A stretch of 64,000 bases of DNA, from NCBI GenBank assembly GCA_045221575.1, contig JBGUWU010000031.1:1-64000 (forward strand). Reading direction: 5' to 3'. Within the stretch, counting starts at the first letter, position 1, and each line of letters begins with the position of its first letter. The notes beneath the pieces are model-generated. The model had not been told where the DNA came from. It saw nothing but the letters and a program-made list of their open reading frames with translations, and did not search any database. Source of the DNA: Scybalousia_A sp045221575 (GTDB lineage Bacteria; Bacteroidota; Bacteroidia; Bacteroidales; P3). Shown one piece after another: positions 8,837 through 17,184 of the stretch. Made by a program: the position numbers and the translations under genes.

Positions 8837-8860
8837 CTTAATAATATAAGTTAGTTTTTT

Positions 8861-9943
8861 TTATTCTTCATCTTCTGCATACTCATCATCAGAGCCTGCT
8901 AAACCTTGGAATTTAAAAGATTTGTCGTATGTAACTTTGATTCTTTTCTTGTCATCTCTGCCTTTTATCTTTTCTGTTAGCTCTATGTAATAATAAGTTT
9001 CAAGTTTTTTATCGGTAACTGTTTTCTTGTATTTGGAATCAAAGTCAATCTTTTGGAACTTTTCTATTTTTGCTTTAGGATAGCGAAGAGCAAGATCTTT
9101 TGTTATCAAACGAGGATAGCGAGCTTTCTCCATATTTGTAGTAGTAGAGATAAATGTTCCGTCTTTCATTATTAAAAGTTCAGCTTCCAAACCTCTACGG
9201 TCATAAATTGCACGATAGTTATCACCTTCTTGTTTCCATTGTTTTACTTCTGCACGAGGGAATTTCTTTTTGAAAGATGTTGTTACTTCATCTGGTATTT
9301 TTGGAGTATCGACTGCATCAGGTGTTGTAACATCTACTTTTTTACTTTTCTTAACTTCTGCTTGTTCTTTCTCATAGTCGATAGAGATTCCTTCACCTTC
9401 AATTCCTTCTCTTTCAGCCATACGTTTTTGACGGTACTCTATTGCTTCTGGATTCAAACGAGCAATATAATCTTTCTTAACATAGTCAGGGTCTGGAGCG
9501 TTAGTTTTTGTTAGTTTTCCACGAGTATCAAATATCATCTCATATTCTGTTTGTGCAATTCCTTTCATTGCTATTATAAGACGATAATAATTATCTCCGC
9601 TCATATCTTCAATGTATTGAGATTGTTTAATACGATATCCGGGATAATTCTTTATAAAATAGTTATCAACAAGAGTAGGTAGTTCTTGCTGTTTAATATC
9701 AAATATTGTATATTGCCAATTTCCTGTTGGAGTAAAGAAAACTCTACCTGTATTATTGTCTATATTGATGTTGGCAACATACTGTCCTGTTTCGAAATAC
9801 CAACCTTCAAGTTTGTAATCAGTGTATGTGTTTTCTAATCCCATACGAACCTCTTGTGGAACTTCACTTTTACGCAGTTTTTGTTGAGCAAAAGAATTCA
9901 AAGTTGCACCTATCAATATTACTGCTAAAATAAAACGTTTCAT
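8861..9943 (-). CDS. Secreted PepSY-like (beta-lactamase-inhibitor-like fold) protein
   Basis: A 360-residue protein with a clean signal peptide (MKRFILAVILIGATLNSFAQ). It has two related modules: VPQEVRMGLENTYTDYKLEGWYFETGQYVANI (about residues 27-58) and IPDEVTTSFKKKFPRAEVKQWKQEGDNYRAIY (about 217-248). Each has the pattern xVpxxvxxxFxxxyPxaxxxxWxxxxxxYxa of PepSY-like domains (PF11396) that are abundant in Bacteroidota. Function is unknown. The C-terminus is acidic (DDEYAEDEE). It sits between purA and the OstA-like gene on the minus strand. Confidence 0.75.
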   Translation of the reverse strand: MKRFILAVILIGATLNSFAQQKLRKSEVPQEVRMGLENTYTDYKLEGWYFETGQYVANINIDNNTGRVFFTPTGNWQYTIFDIKQQELPTLVDNYFIKNYPGYRIKQSQYIEDMSGDNYYRLIIAMKGIAQTEYEMIFDTRGKLTKTNAPDPDYVKKDYIARLNPEAIEYRQKRMAEREGIEGEGISIDYEKEQAEVKKSKKVDVTTPDAVDTPKIPDEVTTSFKKKFPRAEVKQWKQEGDNYRAIYDRRGLEAELLIMKDGTFISTTTNMEKARYPRLITKDLALRYPKAKIEKFQKIDFDSKYKKTVTDKKLETYYYIELTEKIKGRDDKKRIKVTYDKSFKFQGLAGSDDEYAEDEE

Positions 9944-9958
9944 ATTGTATGTATTTTA

Positions 9959-11260
9959 TTAGTTTCTAAATATTGTGTCATCTCTATCTGGTGAAACAGA
10001 AATCAAACTTACTTTTATTCCTGTTTTATCTTCTATCGCTTTTATGTAAGTCTTCATATTTTTTGGTAAATCCTCAAAGTTACGTATTTTGCTTACGTTT
10101 GTTAGCCAACCTTTATACTCTGTGTATATAGGAGTTATGTTAGAAGAAGACATATTAAAAGGCATATAGTCAATTTGTGCTCCGTCTATGGAATAACCTT
10201 CACAAAGTTTTATTGTATCGAAGTTGTCCATCACATCTATCTTCATCAACATTAAATCTGTTACGCCATTTATCATACAAGCGTAGTTTAACGCTACTAA
10301 ATCCAACCAACCTGTACGTCTTTTTCTGCCTGTGGTTACACCATATTCATGTCCCTGCTCACAAAGTTTTTCTCCCATATCGTCAAATAATTCTGTGGGA
10401 AAAGGACCGCTACCGACTCTTGTACAATATGCTTTTGTTGTACCATAAACTTTTCCTATTAAAGTAGGAGCAATGCCTAAACCAGAACAAACTCCAGCAC
10501 TTATTGTAGAAGAAGAAGTAACAAAAGGATAAGAACCAAAGTCTATGTCAAGCATAGTTGCTTGAGCTCCTTCAGCAAGAACTTTTTTACCTTTTTTTAT
10601 GGCGTTATTTATATAGTATTCTGTGTTTTGTATGTTGAATTTCTTCAAATCTTCAATGGCTTTAAACCATTCTTTTTCGTATTCCTCTAAGGTTTTATCC
10701 GCAATTTTGAAATCTTCAACACTATAGCCCAACGCTTTTATTTGATTAAGATGAAGATTCTTTGTGGAATTATATTTTTCTAAGAAATCTTTTTCAAATA
10801 CATCACCAATCCTTATACCTGTTCTTGCAACTTTATCAGTATAAGCAGGACCAATGCCTTTGAGAGTAGAACCTATTTTTTTATCTCCCTTAGATTTTTC
10901 ATTGGCTGCGTCCATTAATCTATGGGTTGGTAAAATAAGATGTGCTTTATTTGAAATTATTAGATTGTTTTTAGGAGTAAAACCTTTGCTTTCTAAAGAT
11001 GCTATCTCTTCTAAAAAAATACAAGGTTCAACTAAAACGCCATTACCTATCACATTTTGTTTATCAGAGTGGCAGATACCAGAAGGAATGATATGTAAAG
11101 CATGTTTCATTCCGTTAAATTCCAAAGTATGTCCAGCATTTGGTCCTCCGTTAAAACGAGCAACTATATCGTAATCTCTTGATAAGAAATCAACAACCTT
11201 TCCTTTTCCTTCATCTCCCCACTGTAATCCGAGAAGAATATCAACTTTATTTGTAGCCAT
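9959..11260 (-). CDS. purA: Adenylosuccinate synthetase
   Basis: A 433-residue enzyme of normal family length that joins IMP and aspartate with GTP to make adenylosuccinate in AMP synthesis. GLQWGDEGKGKVVDFL (about residues 12-27) holds the GTP-binding loop and catalytic Asp. Other signatures are FNGGPNAGHT, GIGPAYTDK and GRKRRTGWLDL. It ends 15 bp before the PepSY-like gene and is preceded by its own probable promoter at 11282-11289. No other purine gene is close. Confidence 0.98.
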   Translation of the reverse strand: MATNKVDILLGLQWGDEGKGKVVDFLSRDYDIVARFNGGPNAGHTLEFNGMKHALHIIPSGICHSDKQNVIGNGVLVEPCIFLEEIASLESKGFTPKNNLIISNKAHLILPTHRLMDAANEKSKGDKKIGSTLKGIGPAYTDKVARTGIRIGDVFEKDFLEKYNSTKNLHLNQIKALGYSVEDFKIADKTLEEYEKEWFKAIEDLKKFNIQNTEYYINNAIKKGKKVLAEGAQATMLDIDFGSYPFVTSSSTISAGVCSGLGIAPTLIGKVYGTTKAYCTRVGSGPFPTELFDDMGEKLCEQGHEYGVTTGRKRRTGWLDLVALNYACMINGVTDLMLMKIDVMDNFDTIKLCEGYSIDGAQIDYMPFNMSSSNITPIYTEYKGWLTNVSKIRNFEDLPKNMKTYIKAIEDKTGIKVSLISVSPDRDDTIFRN

Positions 11261-11281
11261 AGTGTCTTAAATTAGAATTTA

Positions 11282-11289
11282 CAAAAGTA
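11282..11289 (-). promoter_or_regulatory. -7 promoter element of purA
   Basis: CAAAAGTA on the plus strand reads TACTTTTG on the minus strand, matching TAnnTTTG, 22 nt before the purA ATG. A convincing -33 TTTG at 19-21 nt spacing is not visible. Confidence 0.6.
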
Positions 11290-11460
11290 CAATAAATTCT
11301 TAAATTAGTGAAAATTTTCTTGTTTTTTTGTTTATAACGTTGAATCTACTATTCTTATTGTTTTTATTTGTTAGATATTCTTGTTTTAAAGACGTTTATT
11401 TTAAAGCCTTAAAAACAGCAACTTAGCATTTGCTTAAAAAAGAGTAGGATTTAGAAAAAA

Positions 11461-11530
11461 AAGATCAACTCTTTTTACTAAAAAGATCAAGTTTTAAGAA
11501 AAAAAAATCAACTCTTTTTTCATCAAAAGA
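11461..11530 (+). repeat. 21/22-bp-period array, TCAAC type, in the purA/mrp divergent region
   Basis: GATCAAC at 11463, GATCAAG at 11484 and AATCAAC at 11506 give cores at 11465, 11486 and 11508 (spacing 21 and 22), each followed by CTTTTT- or GTTTTA-like tracts. A fourth, displaced TCAAAAG lies at 11523. It belongs to the same family as the arrays at 25535 and 47787. The whole 11261-11749 gap (489 bp) contains otherwise only the two divergent promoters and AT-rich DNA. Confidence 0.7.
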
Positions 11531-11654
11531 AACACCTATATTTTTTACACAAAATTTCAAGAAATTAGAAAGAATATGATATAAATAAAATTAAGATGAA
11601 TAAATTTGTAAATCAAATATTTATATAAAGAAGATGATTTTTATTTGATAAAAA

Positions 11655-11685
11655 TTCGGTTTTTGGTTTTTATTTTGTACTTTTG
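11655..11685 (+). promoter_or_regulatory. Probable promoter of the mrp-nifU-cobO cluster
   Basis: TTCG at 11655-11658, 19 nt, then TACTTTTG at 11678-11685. The -7 box is a full match; the -33 box has one mismatch to TTTG. The mrp ATG is 64 nt downstream. Confidence 0.65.
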
Positions 11686-11749
11686 CACGCCATTTCATAT
11701 ACTTTGAAATAGGAAAGTTACTAATAATGATTATAAAAAATAAAAAAAT

Positions 11750-12574
11750 ATGAATCCTTTTGAGGAAAGAAAGAAACAACAAGAAGCTATTAATCAAGCC
11801 ATGTCAAGTATCAAGCATATTATTGCTGTAGGTAGTGGTAAAGGTGGTGTTGGTAAAAGCACAGTTGCTGTAAATTTAGCTGTTTGTTTAGCAAAAGAAG
11901 GTTATAGAGTAGGCCTTGCAGATGCAGATGTCTATGGTCCATCTTTGCCAACTCTTTTCAATATAGATAAAACAGAGATACTTGCTACAAAACAAGGAGA
12001 TAGAGAATTGATGGTTCCTGTTGAAAGATATGGAATCAAGCTTATGAGTATAGGTTTTATGGTTGATTACTCTGCACCTTTGATGTGGCGTGGTCCGATG
12101 GCTTCTAATGCACTTACTCAGTTGCTTAGCGAAACACATTGGGGAGAATTAGATTATCTTATCTTGGATATGCCTCCAGGAACAGGTGATATTCAACTTA
12201 CACTTGTTCAAACATTCCACCCAAGTGGAGCTTTGTTTGTATGCACTCCACAACAATTGGCTGTAAGTGATGTTCGTAGAGCAATAAATATGTTTAACAA
12301 CGATCAGATTAGTATTCCTATTCTTGGATTAGTTGAAAATATGGCTTACTTTACACCAGAAGAGTTGCCAAATAACAAGTATTACATCTTCGGAAAAGAG
12401 GGTGGAAAACAACTAAGCGAAGAATTGAACATTGATTTCTTGGGTCAAATACCTATTTCTTGTTCAGTTTCACAAGCCAACGATGACGGTATGCCTATTG
12501 CTTTGAAAGATAATGTTGAAAGTAAGGCATTTAAAGTAGTAGCAGATAAGATTGTAGAAAAATTAGATAAATAA
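11750..12574 (+). CDS. Mrp/NBP35-family iron-sulfur carrier P-loop ATPase
   Basis: A 274-residue ATPase with a deviant Walker A AVGSGKGGVGKSTVAVNLA (about residues 26-44), LADADVYGPSLP, MWRGPMASNALTQLL, YLILDMPPGTGDIQLTL and VENMAYF, all hallmarks of Mrp/ApbC. These dimers carry and deliver [4Fe-4S] clusters in the cytoplasm. Most Bacteroidota Mrp proteins are about 360 residues with an N-terminal MIP18/DUF59 domain; here only about 25 residues precede the Walker A loop, so that domain is absent. The next gene encodes a NifU-like scaffold 21 bp downstream, which fits a joint role in Fe-S assembly. Confidence 0.93.
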   Translation: MNPFEERKKQQEAINQAMSSIKHIIAVGSGKGGVGKSTVAVNLAVCLAKEGYRVGLADADVYGPSLPTLFNIDKTEILATKQGDRELMVPVERYGIKLMSIGFMVDYSAPLMWRGPMASNALTQLLSETHWGELDYLILDMPPGTGDIQLTLVQTFHPSGALFVCTPQQLAVSDVRRAINMFNNDQISIPILGLVENMAYFTPEELPNNKYYIFGKEGGKQLSEELNIDFLGQIPISCSVSQANDDGMPIALKDNVESKAFKVVADKIVEKLDK

Positions 12575-12595
12575 CAAAAGTAAAAATTAATAATT

Positions 12596-12850
12596 ATGAC
12601 AACAGAAGAAAGAAATATATTAGAAGCAAAAGTAAAAAACGCCATAGAACAAATACGTCCATATCTACAAGAAGATGGAGGAGATATTGCTTTTGTTTCT
12701 TTAACAGATGATAAAGTTGTTAATGTTGAATTACAAGGACATTGTGGTTCTTGTCCTTATGCAATGATGACATTAAAGCAAAATGTAGAACTTGCTATCA
12801 AAGATGCGATACCAGAAATCGTGTCTGTTGAAAATATTAAACCATTGTAA
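12596..12850 (+). CDS. NifU-like C-terminal domain protein (Fe-S scaffold)
   Basis: An 84-residue stand-alone NifU C-terminal domain: an N-terminal helix, LQEDGGDIAFVSLTDDKVVNVELQG, then the cluster-binding CxxC in HCGSCPYAMMTLKQNVE (about residues 50-66) and the final helix/strand. NifU/NfuA-type domains hold transient Fe-S clusters. Its position directly after mrp points to the same pathway. Confidence 0.93.
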   Translation: MTTEERNILEAKVKNAIEQIRPYLQEDGGDIAFVSLTDDKVVNVELQGHCGSCPYAMMTLKQNVELAIKDAIPEIVSVENIKPL

Positions 12851-12889
12851 GATAATATTGTTTGGAAGTACATAGATAAAGTAAATATT

Positions 12890-13432
12890 ATGGCTACATA
12901 TACAAAAACAGGTGATACAGGCACTACTTCTTTAGTGGGAGGTACAAGAGTAAAAAAGTACGACATCAGAGTACAAGCATACGGAGAATTAGACTCTTTG
13001 GTAAGTCTTATGGGCTATATAGGAACTTTATTAAAAGTTGATGATTATAAACAAGCTTTTATGGTTATCCAAAACAAATTATTTATTTGTGAGAGTATAG
13101 TTGCTTGTGAAAAAGAGGAACTTTTAGAGAAAATGGGTGCTATTTTAGATAGCGATATTAAATACTTAGAAAGAAAAATAGATGCTATGGAAGAAGAACT
13201 TCCAAAACTTAGAGCATTTGTTATTCCTTCTTCTTCACAAACCGCTTGTTTATTACACTTAGCTCGTACTATTTGTAGAAAATGTGAAAGACTTTGCGTT
13301 GAAGTTAATGATAAACATGGATTAGATTCTAATGTTTTATGTTACCTTAATCGTTTATCTGATTATTTCTTTGTTTTAGCAAGAAAAGTAATGAAAGATA
13401 AACATAGAACTGAAAGGTTTTGGGAAGCATAA
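12890..13432 (+). CDS. PduO-type cob(I)alamin adenosyltransferase
   Basis: A 180-residue ATR with the ATP-binding N-terminus TKTGDTGTTSLVGGTRVKKYD (residues 4-24 shortened here as TKTGDTGTTSL), GELDSLVSLMGYIG, FVIPSSSQTACLLHLARTICRKCER with the catalytic Arg, and LNRLSDYFFVLAR. It transfers the 5'-deoxyadenosyl group of ATP to cob(I)alamin, giving adenosylcobalamin. That is the cofactor of methylmalonyl-CoA mutase, which the mce/mmd operon at 25.8-30.5 kb implies. It lies 39 bp after the NifU-like gene, in the same operon. Confidence 0.93.
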   Translation: MATYTKTGDTGTTSLVGGTRVKKYDIRVQAYGELDSLVSLMGYIGTLLKVDDYKQAFMVIQNKLFICESIVACEKEELLEKMGAILDSDIKYLERKIDAMEEELPKLRAFVIPSSSQTACLLHLARTICRKCERLCVEVNDKHGLDSNVLCYLNRLSDYFFVLARKVMKDKHRTERFWEA

Positions 13433-13462
13433 TTAATAAATTAATATTAAAAACAAAATAAT

Positions 13463-13684
13463 ATGTATTGGAGTTTAGAACTTGCGTCTCATTTGGAGGA
13501 TGCTCCTTGGCCAGCAACAAAAGAAGAGTTAATAGACTATGCTCTTAGAACAGGTTCTCCAGCAGAGGTAGTGGAAAATCTTAGAGAAATAGAAGACGAG
13601 GGAGATATCTACGACTCAATAGAGGATATTTGGCCAGATTATCCAACAAAAGAAGACTTCTTCTTTAACGATGAAGAATATTAA
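13463..13684 (+). CDS. DUF2795 domain protein
   Basis: A 73-residue acidic protein common in Bacteroidota. The motif ASHLEDAPWPATKEELIDYALRTGSP (about residues 8-33) followed by EVVENLREIEDEGDIYDSIEDIWPDYP matches DUF2795. No function is established. It lies 30 bp after the adenosyltransferase and before a terminator, so it is the last gene of the mrp operon. Confidence 0.85.
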   Translation: MYWSLELASHLEDAPWPATKEELIDYALRTGSPAEVVENLREIEDEGDIYDSIEDIWPDYPTKEDFFFNDEEY

Positions 13685-13698
13685 AAAGAAATTAATTT

Positions 13699-13739
13699 TG
13701 AGGGCTTAGAGATTTTTCTATAAAGTCCTCATTTTTTTT
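13699..13739 (+). terminator. Terminator of the mrp-DUF2795 operon
   Basis: TGAGGGCTT (13699-13707) pairs with AAGTCCTCA (13723-13731, one G-U), followed by eight T. The CPBP gene starts 7 nt after it. Confidence 0.75.
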
Positions 13740-13745
13740 AGAATT

Positions 13746-14519
13746 ATGAAGATAAATAATTATATATCACGAGTTTTACTACTCATAGGCTTGTATATAG
13801 CTTTTCTGCTATTGTCTTCTGTTATAGGAGGTGTTATTTATTTAGTAACAAAAGATATGACTGCTTTATTATTATTGGGAACTGTTATTTCTTTTGGTGG
13901 TAGTGCTATTGTTTATCATAAGGTTTATGACAAAAAGTTTATAGATGTATCTCTATTTCAAAAACCTGAGAGTTGGAAGTGGTTTATTGTTGCTATTATT
14001 TTGTTTGTTGCGGCTATACCTGTGGTAAATTTCTTTTCCGAACCAGAAACCGATCAAACAATATTAAAACTCTGTACCGATGCTTCTGTTATTAAGATAA
14101 TAATTCTTGTTTTTGGAGTATCTATATTCCCTGCTGTTTTTGAAGAATGGTTCTTTAGGGGAATAATGCAAAGAAATATTGCTAAGGTAACTAAGAATAA
14201 TTACATAGCAATAGTAATTACTGCTCTTATTTTCTCGTTTATGCACTTTGATATGGGAAATTTTATCGCAAGATTTGTGCTTGGCTTTGTGTTAGGTTTG
14301 TTATTCTATTACTCTAAGAGTCTTTGGGTAAATATTTTTGTGCATTTGACTAATAATTTTATCGTTCTTGTTGTTTTGTTACTACAAAGCAGGGGAGAGA
14401 TAAGCGATCCAGAAGAAATAGTATTTGATAATGTTCTTTATATTATACCTTCTTTATTAATAATTGCTTTCACAATATATTTATATGAGAAGAAAAGACT
14501 TATAAATTCAAAATCTTAA
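13746..14519 (+). CDS. CPBP family intramembrane glutamic endopeptidase (CAAX-protease-like)
   Basis: A 257-residue, multi-spanning membrane protein with about seven hydrophobic segments. The catalytic set of the CPBP/ABI family is visible: EEWFFRG (EExxxR, about residues 138-144), FSFMHFDMGN (FxxxH, about 162-171) and HLTNNFIVL (HxxxN-like, about 199-207). The target is unknown; relatives process prenylated proteins or act in bacteriocin self-immunity, but nothing nearby suggests either. Its 3' end overlaps the convergent OmpA-like gene by 20 bp. Confidence 0.9.
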   Translation: MKINNYISRVLLLIGLYIAFLLLSSVIGGVIYLVTKDMTALLLLGTVISFGGSAIVYHKVYDKKFIDVSLFQKPESWKWFIVAIILFVAAIPVVNFFSEPETDQTILKLCTDASVIKIIILVFGVSIFPAVFEEWFFRGIMQRNIAKVTKNNYIAIVITALIFSFMHFDMGNFIARFVLGFVLGLLFYYSKSLWVNIFVHLTNNFIVLVVLLLQSRGEISDPEEIVFDNVLYIIPSLLIIAFTIYLYEKKRLINSKS

Positions 14520-15660
14520 ATTCAACTCTTCTATTCTTTGCTCTACCTTCATCGGTTTTGTTGTCTGATATGGGCTTAGTTGCTCCATAACCTTTGTATT
14601 TCAATCTTTTCTTTTCTATTCCAGCAAGCAAAAGATAATCATACACAGCCTTGGCTCTGTTTAGAGAAAGTTCCATATTGTATTTATCTTTACCTTTGTT
14701 GTCTGTATGACCCGAAATTTCTATCTTCATATTAGGATTTCTTTCTAAAAGATTGATAAGATTATGAAGTTCAACATAACTTTGTGGTAAAAGAATACTC
14801 TTGTCAAATTCAAAGAATATGTTTTCAAGTACTATTATTTCTCCAACAGAATATGTTATTGTATCTTGTGTTCTTGTAATTAAAACGTTGTCTTCTTTAT
14901 CTGTTTTTCCGCAAGTTAAACAATATAACTCAACATCATCAACATAATAATAAGCACCAGGAAGAATTTTTCTTAAACCTTGAGGATAATTAACATTGCT
15001 TTGTTCTGCAGGATAAAAGTTTCCGATGGTAAGAAACTTTTCTCCACCCTCTGCAATGAAATCTCCTTCTATCTTCATCCAATTTATAGTGTCAGAAAGT
15101 ACTCTTACAAAAGGATTGACGACTTGTGGTTTGTAAAAAGATGAGATATTTTGCTTTACATTATTTACTATTTTTGTTGTATTGTTGGTAATCATTTGGC
15201 GAGTAGTATCACTTATCATTTTATCAGTAAATAATCCTCCTATAGTAGCAACTGCTTCGGGAGAATATTCACTTAAACTAACCCAAAAACTAAGATGATA
15301 TGTTTCTCCTTTTAAAAGCTTTTCCTTTAATTCCGTTTCTATATACTCTCTATAATCGGTTAATGAACAATAAATTCCGACCATACTTCCTCCGGTTCTT
15401 GGCATTTGAATGCCAAGTTTATTTTTGGGAACATGACATTGTTTTCCTCCGCAGTTATTATAGTAATCGGCAGAACCAGAAGTCGGTTGCCACCAACCTA
15501 ATGGTTCATTCATATATCCATAAGGGTCTATTCTTTTTGGACAAGCAATATGTTCTTCAAAAGAAGGATTATATATAAGATTAGAATCCTTATCTGTTTG
15601 ACAGATAACGAAAGAGTAGGGTAGAAAAAAGAATAAAAAGATTAAAAACTTTTGTTTCAT
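14500..15660 (-). CDS. OmpA-family outer-membrane protein with N-terminal carbohydrate-binding-like domain
   Basis: A 386-residue exported protein (signal MKQKFLIFLFFFLPYSFVIC). The N-terminal half begins NLIYNPSFEEHIACP and contains GWWQPTSGSADYYNNCGG, a pattern seen in Bacteroidota proteins with a galactose-binding-like sandwich before an OmpA domain. The last 110 residues are an OmpA/MotB peptidoglycan-binding domain: FFEFDKSILLPQSYVEL, ISGHTDNKGKDKYNMELSLNRAKAVYDYL and TDEGRAKNRRVEFKIL. It probably tethers the outer membrane to peptidoglycan. The start codon overlaps the miaA stop by 4 bp (ATGA), so the two are translationally coupled. Confidence 0.88.
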   Translation of the reverse strand: MKQKFLIFLFFFLPYSFVICQTDKDSNLIYNPSFEEHIACPKRIDPYGYMNEPLGWWQPTSGSADYYNNCGGKQCHVPKNKLGIQMPRTGGSMVGIYCSLTDYREYIETELKEKLLKGETYHLSFWVSLSEYSPEAVATIGGLFTDKMISDTTRQMITNNTTKIVNNVKQNISSFYKPQVVNPFVRVLSDTINWMKIEGDFIAEGGEKFLTIGNFYPAEQSNVNYPQGLRKILPGAYYYVDDVELYCLTCGKTDKEDNVLITRTQDTITYSVGEIIVLENIFFEFDKSILLPQSYVELHNLINLLERNPNMKIEISGHTDNKGKDKYNMELSLNRAKAVYDYLLLAGIEKKRLKYKGYGATKPISDNKTDEGRAKNRRVEFKILNL

Positions 15661-16541
15661 AATTCATTAAAATTTATATTGTTTGTTGATTCTATCCATT
15701 TTATATTAGGAACTTTGTTAAACCAAGTCATTTGACGCTTTGCATATTGACGAGTATGAATTTTTATTTGTTCAATAGCCTCTTCTAATGATATATTATT
15801 TTGAAAATAATCAAATAATTCTTTATATCCTACAGTATTAAGCGCAATAAGATGTCTATAATCAAATAGTCCTTTGGCTTCTTCCACTAATCCTTCTTCT
15901 ATCATTAAGTTTGTTCTCAGATTAATCCTGTTTATCAGTTCTTGCCTTTCTCTTTTTATACCTATAATCTTTATATTAAAGTCTCTTTGTGAGATGTTTG
16001 CAGTACGAAAAGAAGTAAATGTTTTGCCTGTTTGAAGACAGACTTCTAAGGCTCTTTGAATACGCCTATGATTTTGTTTATCAACTATATTATAATATTC
16101 AATATCTTTTTCTTTTAGTAGGTCTTGTAAATAAGACAAGCCTTTTTCTTCGTAAAGTTGCTGAATCTGTGAGCGAATTTGCTTGGATATGTCTGGCATA
16201 TCATCTATTCCATTGATAACGGCATTAATATATAAGCCACTACCACCAACAAGGACAACATAATTGTTTTGTTTAAATAATGTGTTTATCTCGTTTATAG
16301 CTTCTTTTTCATAACGAGCAACATTATATTCTTCGTTTATACTCCAAGTTGCTATCAAATGATGTTTCACTGTCTTTAATTCTTCAACAGTAGGACGAGC
16401 AACTCCAATATTCATTTCTTTGAATATCTGACGAGAATCAGCAGAAACAATCTCGCAATTAAGATGTTTTGCCAACTCAATAGCCAATGATGTTTTACCA
16501 CTTGCTGTTGCACCAACAATAATATAAAGAGTCTTTGTCAT
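15657..16541 (-). CDS. miaA: tRNA dimethylallyltransferase
   Basis: A 294-residue enzyme that adds an isopentenyl group to A37 of tRNAs reading UNN codons. Signatures are GATASGKTSLAIELAK (P-loop, about residues 9-24), SADSRQIFKEMNIGVARP, HHLIATWSINEEYNVARYEK, VGGSGLYINAVINGID and HTRQYAKRQMTWFNK. Length is normal. The OmpA-like gene follows with a 4-bp overlap. Confidence 0.97.
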   Translation of the reverse strand: MTKTLYIIVGATASGKTSLAIELAKHLNCEIVSADSRQIFKEMNIGVARPTVEELKTVKHHLIATWSINEEYNVARYEKEAINEINTLFKQNNYVVLVGGSGLYINAVINGIDDMPDISKQIRSQIQQLYEEKGLSYLQDLLKEKDIEYYNIVDKQNHRRIQRALEVCLQTGKTFTSFRTANISQRDFNIKIIGIKRERQELINRINLRTNLMIEEGLVEEAKGLFDYRHLIALNTVGYKELFDYFQNNISLEEAIEQIKIHTRQYAKRQMTWFNKVPNIKWIESTNNINFNEL

Positions 16542-16632
16542 ATCCTTAACTATAACGAATAAATATCTAAATTATTTTTGCAATACTCTTGTCAAAATAT
16601 CCTTGAATTATGTATAAGAGACAAAAAAGTTG

Positions 16633-16640
16633 TAAATTTG
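16633..16640 (+). promoter_or_regulatory. -7 promoter element of the GNAT-mltG pair
   Basis: TAAATTTG matches TAnnTTTG and lies 22 nt before the ATG at 16662. No -33 TTTG at the usual distance is seen (nearest CTTG is 27 nt away). Confidence 0.6.
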
Positions 16641-16661
16641 CAACACAAAACAAAGGTTTAA

Positions 16662-17183
16662 ATGGAAAACAAAGATAAATTATTACTAAGAGCTGTAGAA
16701 CTGACAGACGTAGATAATCTTTATATGTGGGAAAACGATATGGAACAGTGGTCTGTTGGTTTAACATCTCGCTTTATCTCAAAATTTGATTTAGAAAACT
16801 ATGTTATCAATTCACAATCCGAAGATGTTTTCTCTGTAGGTCAAACACGCAATATTATTGACTTGATTCAAGATGAAAAAATATCCATAGGTTGTGTTGA
16901 TTTGTTTGATATTGATGTTAAGAATCAAAGAGCGGGTGTTGGAATATATATTGCAGAAGAATATAGAATGAAAAATTATGGTACTCAGTCTTTGCTTCTT
17001 TTGGAAAACTATGTAAAAAACATTCTCCTTTTACATCAGTTGTATGTTTTAATAGGAGAAAACAATGTTGCAAGCCAAAAACTATTTACAAAAGCAGGTT
17101 ATAATAAAGTTGCTACTCTTCCGCAGTGGATTAGAAGAAAAGAATATTTTGAAAATATCTTTGTTTATCAAAAAATACTATAA
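16662..17183 (+). CDS. GNAT family N-acetyltransferase
   Basis: A 173-residue acetyltransferase of the RimJ/SpeG-like shape. It begins LLLRAVELTDVDNLYMWENDMEQW, has the strand ISIGCVDLFDIDVKNQRAGVGIYIAEEYRMKNYGTQSL covering the acetyl-CoA motif A (the R/Q-x-x-G loop is replaced by MKNYG) and ends with NNVASQKLFTKAGY (motif B). The substrate is unknown. mltG starts one base after its stop, so the two are coupled. Confidence 0.88.
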   Translation: MENKDKLLLRAVELTDVDNLYMWENDMEQWSVGLTSRFISKFDLENYVINSQSEDVFSVGQTRNIIDLIQDEKISIGCVDLFDIDVKNQRAGVGIYIAEEYRMKNYGTQSLLLLENYVKNILLLHQLYVLIGENNVASQKLFTKAGYNKVATLPQWIRRKEYFENIFVYQKIL

Positions 17184-17184
17184 A

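Noticed and set aside
11261..11749. Riboswitch or small RNA in the purA/mrp gap
   Set aside because: No stable stem with conserved loops is visible; the gap is explained by two promoters and the degenerate repeat array.
16567..16767. Minus-strand open frame of 66 codons before miaA
   Set aside because: It overlaps the start of the GNAT gene and its promoter, and has no recognisable domain or conserved character.
17065..17184. Earlier start for MltG inside the GNAT gene
   Set aside because: The 40 extra residues are an out-of-frame reading of the conserved GNAT C-terminus; the ATG at 17185 directly after the GNAT stop gives the expected membrane anchor.
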